Shown here: positions 1-7,593 of the stretch, one piece after another
Position numbering within the stretch: position 1 is the stretch's first letter
Layout of the letters: each line of letters starts with the position of its first letter
NCBI GenBank assembly: GCA_024102975.1
Contig: JAGFJD010000261.1
Span: 1-40,289, forward strand
Length of the DNA: 40,289 bases
From: Phaeodactylibacter sp.
GTDB taxonomy: Bacteria > Bacteroidota > Bacteroidia > Chitinophagales > Saprospiraceae
Direction of reading: 5' to 3'
Notes under the pieces: generated by a model
Database searches by the model: none
Seen by the model: only the letters and a program-made list of their open reading frames with translations
Told to the model about the DNA's origin: nothing
Made by a program: the position numbers and the translations under genes

Positions 1-110
1 CCAAAAAAAAATGTACAAGCGACAATTTCCGTTTTATACCCAACCGTCCTCTAACAACCAACACCAAACCCCATGACACCAACCGCAGCTCCGCCGTAAA
101 CCACTGGTTA

Positions 111-1463
111 TTAACAAGTAACAACCAACCGCATGTTGTCCTGCGCAAACCCCCCCAACCACCCCCCCCCCCCACCCCCCCCCCCCCTGACCCCCACCGT
201 CAGCAAAATCAGCAACCCCGCCACAAAAAAACTGCCCAGCACCAGCAGGCTCACCCGCATGCTGCCGGTAAGCTGCTCGGCAAAACCAAAGGAAAACGTG
301 CCGATGATGATCGCCACCTTCTCCAGCACGTCGTAAAAACTGAAGTAGGAGGTGGGGTCTTTCGTCTCAGCGGGGATGAGCTTGGAGTACGTAGACCGGG
401 ACAGGGATTGTATGCCGCCCATGACCAGGCCCACCGAAGCGGCGATGCCATAGAACTGCCACTTGGCGTGCACGAAGTAACCCAGCAGGCAGATCGCCAC
501 CCAGATCAGCAGCATGGTGATGAGCGCAAATTTGTTGCCTTTCCATTCGGACAGCCGGGCAAAGCCGGTGGCGCCCACAATGGCCACCAGTTGCAGGATG
601 AGCACCACGCCGATCAGCTCCGCCGTGCCGAAGTGCAGCTCTTTTTCGGCAAAGGTGGCGGCCAGGAAGAGCACGGTCTGCACGCCGGCGCTGTAACAAA
701 AGAAGGAGAAAAGGAAGTTCCGCGTATATTTCTGGTGTTTGACGGCTGCCCACACCTTGCGCAATTCCTGGGCGCCTCGCTTCAGCAGGTCCGGCGTGGC
801 CTTCTGTTTTTCGTCCGAAGGCAGCCGCCGGAAGGGAATAAGGGCAAAACCGATCCACCACAGGCCGACGGTCAGGAAGGCAAAACGGGTGGCGGCGCCC
901 TGGTCCGGAAAACCCAGCTTGTCGTAAAAAAAGATTACCGCCAGGTTGCCGACCAGCAGGATGACGCTGCCGATGTACCCAAAGGAGAAACCCCGGGCGC
1001 TGACCCGGTCGTAGCGGTCCTCCGTGACGATCACCGGCAGGAAGGCGTTGTAGAAGACCAGCCCGCCGGCAAAGCCGATCATCGCGACCATGAACCCGAT
1101 GGTGCCCGTTGCCAGTTGGTCCATCCCCTTGAAAAAGTAGAGCGACAAACAGGCGGCGGACCCCATGACGGTGAAAAATTTGAGGAAGAACTTGCGCCGC
1201 CCGCCGTAGTCGGCTATCCCGGAAAGCAGGGGAGAAAAAAGGGCGATCAGAAAATAAGAACCGGAAATGGCGTAGGCGTACAGGGAACTGTTGGACATTT
1301 CCACCCCGAAAACGCGCACTACCTCGTCGGTGACGGCAACGTAGTAGCCCGGGAAAATAGCCGCCGTGATCACCAGGGCGAAGGCCGAGTTGGCCCAGTC
1401 GAAAAATGCCCAGCCGTTGATGATGCGCGGATCATTGAGCTGGAAGTCATTGCTTTGGCTCAT
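111..1463 (-). CDS. UMF1-family MFS transporter
   Basis: This is a 450-residue inner-membrane protein with about 12 hydrophobic segments. The N-terminal signature GWAFFDWANSA (residues 17-27) and the overall pattern match the UMF1 (Atg22-like) branch of the major facilitator superfamily. Bacterial members are presumed efflux or uptake permeases; the substrate is not known. The start ATG at 1463 gives the usual family N-terminus. The normal domain ends around the last hydrophobic helix (LLILLTVG). The reading frame then continues through two G tracts into GGGGGGGG and a tail with no family resemblance, so the true C-terminus is uncertain. The gene starts only 11 nt past the hairpin that follows the upstream hemG gene, so it probably has its own weak promoter or depends on read-through. 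Identity is firm at family level; function is open. Confidence 0.85.
   Translation of the reverse strand: MSQSNDFQLNDPRIINGWAFFDWANSAFALVITAAIFPGYYVAVTDEVVRVFGVEMSNSSLYAYAISGSYFLIALFSPLLSGIADYGGRRKFFLKFFTVMGSAACLSLYFFKGMDQLATGTIGFMVAMIGFAGGLVFYNAFLPVIVTEDRYDRVSARGFSFGYIGSVILLVGNLAVIFFYDKLGFPDQGAATRFAFLTVGLWWIGFALIPFRRLPSDEKQKATPDLLKRGAQELRKVWAAVKHQKYTRNFLFSFFCYSAGVQTVLFLAATFAEKELHFGTAELIGVVLILQLVAIVGATGFARLSEWKGNKFALITMLLIWVAICLLGYFVHAKWQFYGIAASVGLVMGGIQSLSRSTYSKLIPAETKDPTSYFSFYDVLEKVAIIIGTFSFGFAEQLTGSMRVSLLVLGSFFVAGLLILLTVGVRGGGGGGGGWLGGFAQDNMRLVVTC
162..187. repeat. Twin homopolymer tract (C12-A-C13)
   Basis: Twelve C residues (162-173), one A, then thirteen C residues (175-187). On the coding (minus) strand this is G13-T-G12, inside the last codons of the MFS transporter gene. 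Tracts this long slip readily in replication and in sequencing, and could also form a G-quadruplex on the coding strand. Confidence 0.95.
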
Positions 1464-1474
1464 GTTTAATGTTT

Positions 1475-1525
1475 AAAAAATAAGTTCGGCCTCCATCAGG
1501 GGCTCAAAGGCCGAACTTATTTTTT
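1475..1525 (-). terminator. Bidirectional intrinsic terminator after hemG
   Basis: A perfect 17-bp stem (1475-1491 with 1509-1525) encloses a 17-nt loop. The stem is GC-rich in the middle (GTTCGGCC) and flanked by six A on one side and six T on the other, so either strand yields a U-run. It lies between the stop of hemG and the start of the MFS gene. Confidence 0.8.
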
Positions 1526-1563
1526 ATCACTACTGCGGTGTTCTTTTTCGTGGTCAAGATAAC

Positions 1564-1614
1564 AAGGTTTGACAAGTTTCTTATAACTCCACCGGTTAGA
1601 ACTTGTTAAACCTT
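1564..1614 (-). other. Inverted repeat spanning the hemG stop codon
   Basis: The 15-nt arms 1564-1578 and 1600-1614 are complementary at 14 of 15 positions, with a 21-nt loop. The hemG stop codon (1606-1608) lies in one arm. It may protect the 3' end of the message or help release it ahead of the terminator at 1475-1525. Confidence 0.55.
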
Positions 1615-2988
1615 GCCTGGTATCCCTTGTGTTATCCGCTCCACCGTCTCGTGTGCCGACAACACGCTGTCGCCTACGCTGATGCCCCGCCGGTAGTTGC
1701 CGGCGAAGTGCAGGCCGGGATATTGTTGTTCCAGCTTGTCGAAGATGGCCTGTATTTTTTTGTATCCGACCTTATACTGGGGTATGGCTTTCTTCCACGT
1801 TTTTATCCTGGTGAACACCGGCTTCCCGCTGATCCCTACCAGGGCCTTCAGCTCGCCGAGCACCAGTTCCTTCAGTTGCCCCTCGGGCAGCAGCGCATTG
1901 TCCGGCTGCCGGGTACCGCCCACAAAGGAAGTGAAGGCCACGTGCCCCTCCGGCGCCCGGCCCGGGAAGATGGTGGAACTCCAGATGCTGCCCAGGATTT
2001 GCCGGTTTTCCACTTCGGGGATGAGGAAGCCGAAGCCGTCCAGTTCTCGTTGGATGTCTTCTTCTTTGAAAGCCATATACACGACGCTGACCGGCGGGTA
2101 GCTGACATCCGCCAGCGGGCCGGCCGCCTCCGGGGCGGTTTCCGACAGCAGGGCCGCCAGGGCGTGGGCCGGAACGCAGCAGACAACCATGCCGAACTCC
2201 TTCGTTTGCCGTTTGCCGTCCTGCTCGGTCTCCAGCTCAAACCCGCCGCCCTTTTGCCGCAGGCCGCAGGCCGACGTGTGGAACGCGATCGGTTTTATTT
2301 CCCGGGCCAGGGCGTCGGTGAAGGTTTGCATCCCGTCCCGGAAGGAGAACATCCGCGCCCGGTCCTTGGCTACTTCCCTGCGCTTTTTGCGCTCCCGCGC
2401 GCCCAAAACCGCCCCTCTGATCAGGCTGCCGTAATTTTTCTCCAGCGCATACAGCTTGGGAAAGCCCGCAGCGGTGCTAAGCGCTTTGGGGTCGCCCGCG
2501 TATACGCCGGCCACGAAGGGGTTGATGGCGTAATCGAGGAATTCCCGCCCCAGCCGGTGGCGGACGAAGTCGGCCAGCGCTATGTCGTCGCCCAGCGTGG
2601 GCTTGAGGAAGGGCTCCTGCAGCAGCCGCAGTTTCGCGCGCCAGGAAAACAGGCCCGTTTTCAAAAAGGAAAGGGCGGACATCGGGATGGGCATCAGCTC
2701 GCCGTTTTTGACGATGTACCGCTTGTTGGCCGCCTCGTTGGCGTAGATTTTCCGGCTGCCCAGCCCCAGCTCGTTTACCAGTTCTTTCAGGACTTCGGAG
2801 GTCTCCAAAGTGCTGTTCGGCCCCAGGTCGATCAGGAACCCCCCTTCCCGTTCCGTAATAATGGCCCCGCCGGCCTGGCCGCTTTTTTCAAAAACCTGCA
2901 CGTCATACCCTTCTTTTTGCAGCCAGTAGGCGGCGCACAGGCCGGAAATGCCCGCTCCGATGATGGCAATTGTCTTTTTATCTGACAT
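1606..2988 (-). CDS. hemG: Protoporphyrinogen oxidase (oxygen-dependent, HemG/HemY type)
   Basis: A 460-residue FAD enzyme of late haem synthesis that oxidises protoporphyrinogen IX (or coproporphyrinogen, in the coproporphyrin route) with oxygen. The N-terminus carries the dinucleotide-binding motif GAGISG (residues 11-16), followed by an acidic residue after the second strand (VFEK) and the family motif GGxI with a downstream LGPNS. The C-terminus has the final FAD contact pattern FAGNYRRGISVGDS. Length is normal for the family. The start at 2988 places the FAD motif where it belongs. No other haem gene is visible nearby. It is divergent from the ATP-grasp gene, with a pair of palindromes in the shared upstream region. 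Which of the two porphyrinogens is the true substrate cannot be read from sequence alone. Confidence 0.93.
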   Translation of the reverse strand: MSDKKTIAIIGAGISGLCAAYWLQKEGYDVQVFEKSGQAGGAIITEREGGFLIDLGPNSTLETSEVLKELVNELGLGSRKIYANEAANKRYIVKNGELMPIPMSALSFLKTGLFSWRAKLRLLQEPFLKPTLGDDIALADFVRHRLGREFLDYAINPFVAGVYAGDPKALSTAAGFPKLYALEKNYGSLIRGAVLGARERKKRREVAKDRARMFSFRDGMQTFTDALAREIKPIAFHTSACGLRQKGGGFELETEQDGKRQTKEFGMVVCCVPAHALAALLSETAPEAAGPLADVSYPPVSVVYMAFKEEDIQRELDGFGFLIPEVENRQILGSIWSSTIFPGRAPEGHVAFTSFVGGTRQPDNALLPEGQLKELVLGELKALVGISGKPVFTRIKTWKKAIPQYKVGYKKIQAIFDKLEQQYPGLHFAGNYRRGISVGDSVLSAHETVERITQGIPGKV

Positions 2989-3006
2989 TGATCAAGGTTT
3001 TTGAGC

Positions 3007-3110
3007 TATACTGACGCACGGCAGGTTTTGTCGACTACAAAACCCGCCGGGTCAGTATATACTGGCATCGCTGGTTTTGTTCCTGACAAAACCACGCGTT
3101 CGCCAGTATA
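3007..3110. repeat. Two tandem palindromic units (REP-like)
   Basis: Unit 1 (3007-3059) and unit 2 (3058-3110) have the same plan: TATACTGRC, a short variable spacer, GGTTTTGT, a 5-nt loop, ACAAAACC, a spacer, and GYCAGTATA. Outer arms pair over 9 bp and inner arms over 8 bp in each unit; the loops differ (CGACT and TCCTG). They lie between divergent genes, so they may be a paired operator, a REP-type doublet or transcribed hairpins. Confidence 0.85.
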
Positions 3111-3212
3111 AATATGGCGCTGCTAAAAAATGAATTTTCTGGCATTTTCCCGGCTTTCCTGCCACATAATCTGACATTTTGTATCTTACCCAGCCTATTA
3201 TTTGACTTTTTT

Positions 3213-4112
3213 ATGAAGATCGCTATCCTTTCGCGGGGCCCTCAGTTGTATTCTACCCAAAGCCTGGTCCGTGCCGGCATGAATAGAGGGCATGCCATGC
3301 ATATTGTGGACCACACCCGTTGCACCCTGGCCGTTGGCCGGGGGCGGCCCAGGATTTACTACAACGACTACCCGCTGGAGCGTTTTGACGCCGTCATCCC
3401 CCGGATTGGCGCGTCGGTGACGCTGCAGGGTGCTTCGGTGATCAGCCATTTCGAGATGATGCAGTCCTTTACGGTAGCCCGTTCGGAGGCGCTGCTGCAA
3501 TCGCGGGACAAGCTGCGCTGCCTGCAGAAGCTGGCACGCTGCGGCATCGAGGTGCCGCGTACGGTCCTGGCGGCTGCCGGCCAGGACCTCATGCCCCTGC
3601 TCAGCGAACTCGGCGGGCTGCCCGTGGTGATCAAGCTGCTGGAGAGCACCCACGGCAACGGCGTCCTCCTGGCAGAGTCCTACCGCGCCGCCGAATCCAT
3701 GATCGAGGCCTTCCAGCGGCTGGGCGAGCGCATCATCATCCAGGAGTTCATCCGCGAAGCGAAAGGGGCGGACATCCGCGCCCTGGTCGTCGCCGGCGAA
3801 GTGGTGGCCGCCATGAAACGGCAGGCCCGCAGCGGAGAGTTCCGCTCCAACCTCCACCGGGGCGCTTCGGCAGAGGTGGCGAATCTCAGCGATGAAGAAA
3901 TGGAGGTCGTCCGGAAATCGGTGAAAATGCTGGGGCTGGACGTGGCCGGCGTCGACTTCCTGCGCTCCCGCCGCGGGCCCCTGGTCATGGAAGTCAACGC
4001 TTCGCCCGGCCTGGAGGGCATCGAAGGCGTTACCGGCGTGGATGTAGCCGGGAAGGTCATCGAGTTCATCGAACGGCGCCGGGAAGAAACCTCACGTAAA
4101 ATTAACCATTGA
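3213..4112 (+). CDS. rimK: RimK-like ATP-grasp ligase
   Basis: An ATP-grasp enzyme of 299 residues, the usual size for RimK. The frame is open from an ATG at 3114, but the family N-terminus MKIAILSRGP starts at 3213, which is chosen. Residues 1-90 form the N-terminal domain. The rest is the ATP-grasp fold, with the nucleotide-binding segment around GLPVVIKLLESTHGNGV and the Mg-binding strand MEVNASPG (E260 and N262 as ligands). RimK enzymes join glutamate or another amino acid to a carboxylate; E. coli RimK adds glutamates to ribosomal protein S6. The next gene starts 4 nt after the stop, so the two are translated together, which points to a small-molecule or peptide substrate handled by both. 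The symbol denotes family, not proven function. Confidence 0.85.
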   Translation: MKIAILSRGPQLYSTQSLVRAGMNRGHAMHIVDHTRCTLAVGRGRPRIYYNDYPLERFDAVIPRIGASVTLQGASVISHFEMMQSFTVARSEALLQSRDKLRCLQKLARCGIEVPRTVLAAAGQDLMPLLSELGGLPVVIKLLESTHGNGVLLAESYRAAESMIEAFQRLGERIIIQEFIREAKGADIRALVVAGEVVAAMKRQARSGEFRSNLHRGASAEVANLSDEEMEVVRKSVKMLGLDVAGVDFLRSRRGPLVMEVNASPGLEGIEGVTGVDVAGKVIEFIERRREETSRKINH

Positions 4113-4116
4113 AAAA

Positions 4117-5085
4117 ATGGCCGCACAACCCATCACGATACACAACGTCGAGATCGCTCCCGGCCAGCAGGAAGTGGTGAAAATTTCGGTCGGCCGCCTG
4201 CCATCCGGCAACGTGATCCGGATACAGGCCCACGTCTACCGCAGCCCTCTGGAAGGGCCCGCCGTCCTGGTGCTGGCCGGTATACATGGCGACGAGGTCA
4301 ACGGGGTGGAGATCGTCCGCCGAACGATCGCGGAAGGCTATTTCGAGAACCTGAGCCGGGGAACGGTCATCGCCATTCCCATTCTCAACCTCTATGGTTT
4401 CATCAATTTCTCCCGGGAAGTGCCGGACGGGAAGGACATCAACCGCTCCTTTCCCGGCAATATGAACGGCTCCCTGGCTTCCCGCGTGGCCCGGACGCTG
4501 ACCAAAAAGATCCTCCCCCTGGCGGATATCGTGGTCGACTTTCACACCGGCGGGCAAAGCCATTACAACTATCCGCAGATCCGATACACCAGGGGAGACC
4601 TGCTGAGTGAGCAACTGGCCAGGGCTTTCGCCCCCCCTTTTCTGGTGGTGAAGCCCACCATTTCCAAGTCGCTGCGAAAAGTAGCGCTGGAACAGGGCAA
4701 GCCCACCCTCGTTTTCGAAGGAGGCGAAAGCCTTCGCTATGACGGCTTATCCATCCAGAAAGGGCTGGCCGGCATCCGGCGCCTGCTCCACGCTCAGGAA
4801 ATGATGGGCGAACCCGCCCTCCCCCCGGAACGAACCCTCACCTTTCGCAAGACCACCTGGGTCCGCGCACCCCGCGCCGGCATGTTCCTGTGGTTTAAAT
4901 GCTCGGGGAATAAAACCTTTAAAGGAGAAGTGCTCGGCGTGATCAACAACCCCTACGGTGAGGGCTCGGTCAAGGTCATCGCGCCCCGCGACGGCTACCT
5001 CGTCGGCCACAACAACGCCCCGGTGGTCAGCCAGGGGGACGCGCTGTTTCACCTGGGGTATGAGTGGGAGGGGGAGAATGTGTAA
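4117..5085 (+). CDS. Succinylglutamate desuccinylase/aspartoacylase-family hydrolase
   Basis: A 322-residue zinc carboxypeptidase-like protein. Zinc ligands are visible as H57 and E60 in HGDEVNG and H143 in DFHTGG; a catalytic-glutamate candidate lies in VFEGGES. A C-terminal beta domain of about 70 residues (from around VRAPRAGMF) is typical of the bacterial branch. Known members cleave N-acyl amino acids such as N-acetylaspartate or N2-succinylglutamate. The gene follows the ATP-grasp ligase by 4 nt, and this pairing is common in bacteria. A plausible but unproven reading is that one enzyme makes an amide and the other cleaves a related one. The last two codons are GTG TAA, which is also the first word of the short repeats that follow. 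Confidence 0.87.
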   Translation: MAAQPITIHNVEIAPGQQEVVKISVGRLPSGNVIRIQAHVYRSPLEGPAVLVLAGIHGDEVNGVEIVRRTIAEGYFENLSRGTVIAIPILNLYGFINFSREVPDGKDINRSFPGNMNGSLASRVARTLTKKILPLADIVVDFHTGGQSHYNYPQIRYTRGDLLSEQLARAFAPPFLVVKPTISKSLRKVALEQGKPTLVFEGGESLRYDGLSIQKGLAGIRRLLHAQEMMGEPALPPERTLTFRKTTWVRAPRAGMFLWFKCSGNKTFKGEVLGVINNPYGEGSVKVIAPRDGYLVGHNNAPVVSQGDALFHLGYEWEGENV

Positions 5086-5186
5086 AGGTGCGTAGGTGTA
5101 AATGTGTAAAAGTTAAGGAGTTGAGGAGACTTTTGCCGCCACACACGTACATACTTACACATTTACACATTTACACATTTACACAA
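5081..5186. repeat. Convergent GTGTAAA / TTTACAC repeats between converging genes
   Basis: From the plus-strand stop onward there are several GTGTAAA-type words (5081-5112). From 5155 to 5186 there are four TTACACAT-type octamers in the opposite sense, the last containing the stop codon of the minus-strand racemase gene. The two sides are complementary and followed by a T7 run, so the region can act as a bidirectional terminator between converging genes. Confidence 0.8.
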
Positions 5187-6249
5187 TTTTTTTCTCAATA
5201 TAATCCGAATTCAGCAACCGTAGCGCGCCCATGTATTTCAGCTTGAAGGAGAGCAGGTCGCCCACGTTGTAGTCGCGGGGGTTATCGCCCAGGTCGACGA
5301 TGAGCATGTCGGAGCTGGCGTTGACGATCTCGATGCTGGGGTCGTCGGGCAGCAGGTAGTCGGGGGAGATGTCGAGCAGGCCGATATCCAGGATGGCGCG
5401 GTAGGATTCCTTGCCGTAGTCTTTCTCATCTACTTCAAAAGCTTCTCCGCTCGGGTTGGTGGACAGCATCCCGATGGGCACTTTGGGCTTTTTGGTGATC
5501 TCGATGATCTCGGAATAGAGGCGGATGACTTCGTCGGACATGCCCTCGATGTGCTTTTCGTGGAAGAGGTCGTTGCCGAAGTAGAGCGTTTCCCCGATGC
5601 GGAAGTGGTTGATGGCCCCGGGTAGCTGCTGGCGCAGCAGCAGGGGCAACACCACTGAGGTGCCGCCGGTCACCCAGGGTATCTCTTTTTCGAATTTGGC
5701 CTCGATGAGCTGCTTGTAGAGGCTCAGCTGGATCATTTTATCGGCAGAGGGCATGACGCCATGCAGGCAGTTGAGGTTGGCCCCGATGGCGACGATCCTG
5801 ATGTTGGGCAGCTCGAAGATTTTTTCGTAAAAGGTCATCAGGTGGTCGCCCATGATGCCTTCCCGCAGGTCGCCCAGTTCGATCATGATGGTTACCCGGT
5901 GGGTCTTGCCCTGCCGCCGGGCTTCTTCCGAAAGCATCTTTATGGTGGAGCTCTCCGAGTTGAAGGAAACGTCCGCATAACGCACCACCTCCTCCACGCT
6001 GCCTATGGCGGGCGGCTTGATGTAAACGGTCTGGACCTCCGGGTTCAGCTCCTTGATCTTTGCCAGGTTGCTGATGCGGCTGTCGCAGACTTCGCGGATG
6101 CCCAGGTCCAGGATCTCTTTCAGATAAGCCTCGTTGCCGCACAGCAGTTTGGTGACGATCGCCCAGTCTATTCCGTTTTTCCGGAACAGCTCGTCCAGGA
6201 ATTCATAATTTTGTTTCAGGTTTTTCCGGTTAAGTGTCAGGTATGCCAT
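5179..6249 (-). CDS. Alanine/ornithine racemase-family PLP enzyme
   Basis: A 356-residue fold-type III PLP protein of the ornithine-racemase (Orr/YhfX-like) group. The PLP lysine is K34 in AIVTKLLCGN. The barrel is followed by a C-terminal beta domain of about 120 residues (from about ISPDYLLPDD). Relatives racemise ornithine or alanine; the substrate here is not known. It is the last gene of a likely operon that includes a second, Alr-like racemase upstream, an amidohydrolase and a symporter. The 177-nt gap to the upstream gene is filled largely by octamer repeats. The last codons, ATT GTG TAA, merge into the repeat word that follows the gene. Confidence 0.83.
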   Translation of the reverse strand: MAYLTLNRKNLKQNYEFLDELFRKNGIDWAIVTKLLCGNEAYLKEILDLGIREVCDSRISNLAKIKELNPEVQTVYIKPPAIGSVEEVVRYADVSFNSESSTIKMLSEEARRQGKTHRVTIMIELGDLREGIMGDHLMTFYEKIFELPNIRIVAIGANLNCLHGVMPSADKMIQLSLYKQLIEAKFEKEIPWVTGGTSVVLPLLLRQQLPGAINHFRIGETLYFGNDLFHEKHIEGMSDEVIRLYSEIIEITKKPKVPIGMLSTNPSGEAFEVDEKDYGKESYRAILDIGLLDISPDYLLPDDPSIEIVNASSDMLIVDLGDNPRDYNVGDLLSFKLKYMGALRLLNSDYIEKKIV

Positions 6250-6256
6250 GTTTCTG

Positions 6257-6352
6257 GTGTAAAAGTGTGAAGGTGTAAAGGTGTAAAAGTGTGAAGGTGT
6301 AAAGGTGTAAAGGTGTAAAGGTGTAAAAGTGTAAAAGTGTAAAAGTGTGAAG
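6257..6352 (-). repeat. Tandem octamer array, 12 copies of GTGTRAAR
   Basis: Twelve contiguous octamers, each GTGTAAAA, GTGTGAAG or GTGTAAAG. The first two triplets of octamers are identical to each other, giving a 24-bp higher-order unit. The array fills the gap between the Alr-like gene and the ornithine-racemase-like gene. Opposite-sense words (TTTACAC, TTACACA) occur at 6402-6425, next to the Alr-like stop codon, so a long hairpin could form in the intercistronic RNA. Confidence 0.92.
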
Positions 6353-6426
6353 GAGGGCTGTATGGTGGGGGCTGCCTGTGAGTTGCTCCCTTATTGCCTT
6401 CATTTACACTTTAGTATACTTACACA

Positions 6427-7581
6427 TTATTCCACCACCTGCCTCTGAATATCCAGCGGAAGGCGGGTGAGCAATTCGTAATTGACCTGTTCGGAGAATT
6501 CCCCGAAAGAAGAGACGGACAGTTCCATATCGCCCTGCCGGCCGATCATCACCACTTCATCTCCCCGTTCCACGCCTTCCAGTTGGCTGATGTCGACGCA
6601 GATCATATTCATATTGACCATGCCGATCACGGCCACCCGTTTGCCGTGGATGAGCACGCGGCCCTGGTTGCTGAGGGATCGGCTGAACCCGTGGGCATAA
6701 CCGACAGGGACGATGGCGATTTCCATCGCTTCATTGGCCAGGTAGGAGGTGCCGTACCCCACATATTCGCCGGTTTTTACCTTTTTGACATCCATCACCT
6801 TACTCTTCCACGCCACCAGGCGTTGCAGGGGGTCATCAGTTTGCCCGGAACGGATACTGAAGTCGATGAAGGTCTCCCGGCTGGGCCAGAAGCCGTACTG
6901 AAGGATGCCGATCCGCACCATGTCCATCCGGGTAGGAGGGTAGCGCATGGCGGCAGCCGAACAGGCGGTATGCCGAAGTTTGGGCGCCAGCCCCTGGCCT
7001 TTGAACCATTTATAAAGATGGTTGAAAGCCTTGCGCTGGGCTTTGATCCGAACGTAATTGGCAATGCTCTCCGCGCCGGCGAAGTGCGTGCATAAGCCTT
7101 CAAACCGGAGCTTTTCCGGGTGCCTTTTCAGCAGGCGGGCTACTTCCGGCAGTTGGTAGCTGCCAAAACCGGTGCGGTTCATGCCGGTCTCCAGTTCGAT
7201 GTGCAGCCGCGCCGGGCGCCCGACCTTGCGGGAAGCCTCCAGGGCTTCCTCCATGCGTTTCAGTTCAAAGTTGAAAAAGGAAATGCCGTTTTCGATAGCC
7301 CATTCCATCTGGCTGCCGTCTATCATGCCCATGATCATGATCTCCGTCTGCGGGTTGCTGGCCGCCATTTTTACGCGGTAAGCCTCGCTGGCGTCAAATA
7401 CCGAAAAGTGCTTCACCCCGCAGGCTTCCGCCAGCGGGACGAACTTTTCTATGCTGTGCCCGTAGGCATGCCCTTTGACAACGGAAGAGACCAGCACTTC
7501 GTCCCCCATTTGTTTTTTCAGGAAGCGCAGGTTGTTTTCCAGGGCGCGCTTGCTGATCTCTATCTTTGATGTGGTTAACAT
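6427..7581 (-). CDS. alr: Alanine-racemase-like PLP enzyme with altered active-site positions
   Basis: 384 residues of the Alr family. The PLP lysine K36 and the tyrosine of VVKGHAYGH match the canonical motif. The family histidine (CTHFAGAE), the PLP-nitrogen arginine (RIGILQYG), the catalytic tyrosine segment (VGYGTSYLA) and the C-terminal NYELLTRL also match. Two positions differ from textbook alanine racemases. The lysine that is carbamylated before TGMxRxGF is a glutamate (HIELETGMNRTGF), and the CMD motif near the active-site entry reads NMN (MVNMNMICVD). Alanine racemase for the cell wall is possible, but the changes and the operon (symporter, amidohydrolase, second racemase) suggest another or broader substrate. 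The upstream amidohydrolase gene ends 12 nt before this start. Confidence 0.8.
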   Translation of the reverse strand: MLTTSKIEISKRALENNLRFLKKQMGDEVLVSSVVKGHAYGHSIEKFVPLAEACGVKHFSVFDASEAYRVKMAASNPQTEIMIMGMIDGSQMEWAIENGISFFNFELKRMEEALEASRKVGRPARLHIELETGMNRTGFGSYQLPEVARLLKRHPEKLRFEGLCTHFAGAESIANYVRIKAQRKAFNHLYKWFKGQGLAPKLRHTACSAAAMRYPPTRMDMVRIGILQYGFWPSRETFIDFSIRSGQTDDPLQRLVAWKSKVMDVKKVKTGEYVGYGTSYLANEAMEIAIVPVGYAHGFSRSLSNQGRVLIHGKRVAVIGMVNMNMICVDISQLEGVERGDEVVMIGRQGDMELSVSSFGEFSEQVNYELLTRLPLDIQRQVVE

Positions 7582-7593
7582 ACTCCGGGATTT

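Noticed and set aside
3114..3212. N-terminal extension of the RimK-like protein
   Set aside because: The extra 33 residues are hydrophobic and unlike the family; MKIAILSRGP at 3213 is the normal start.
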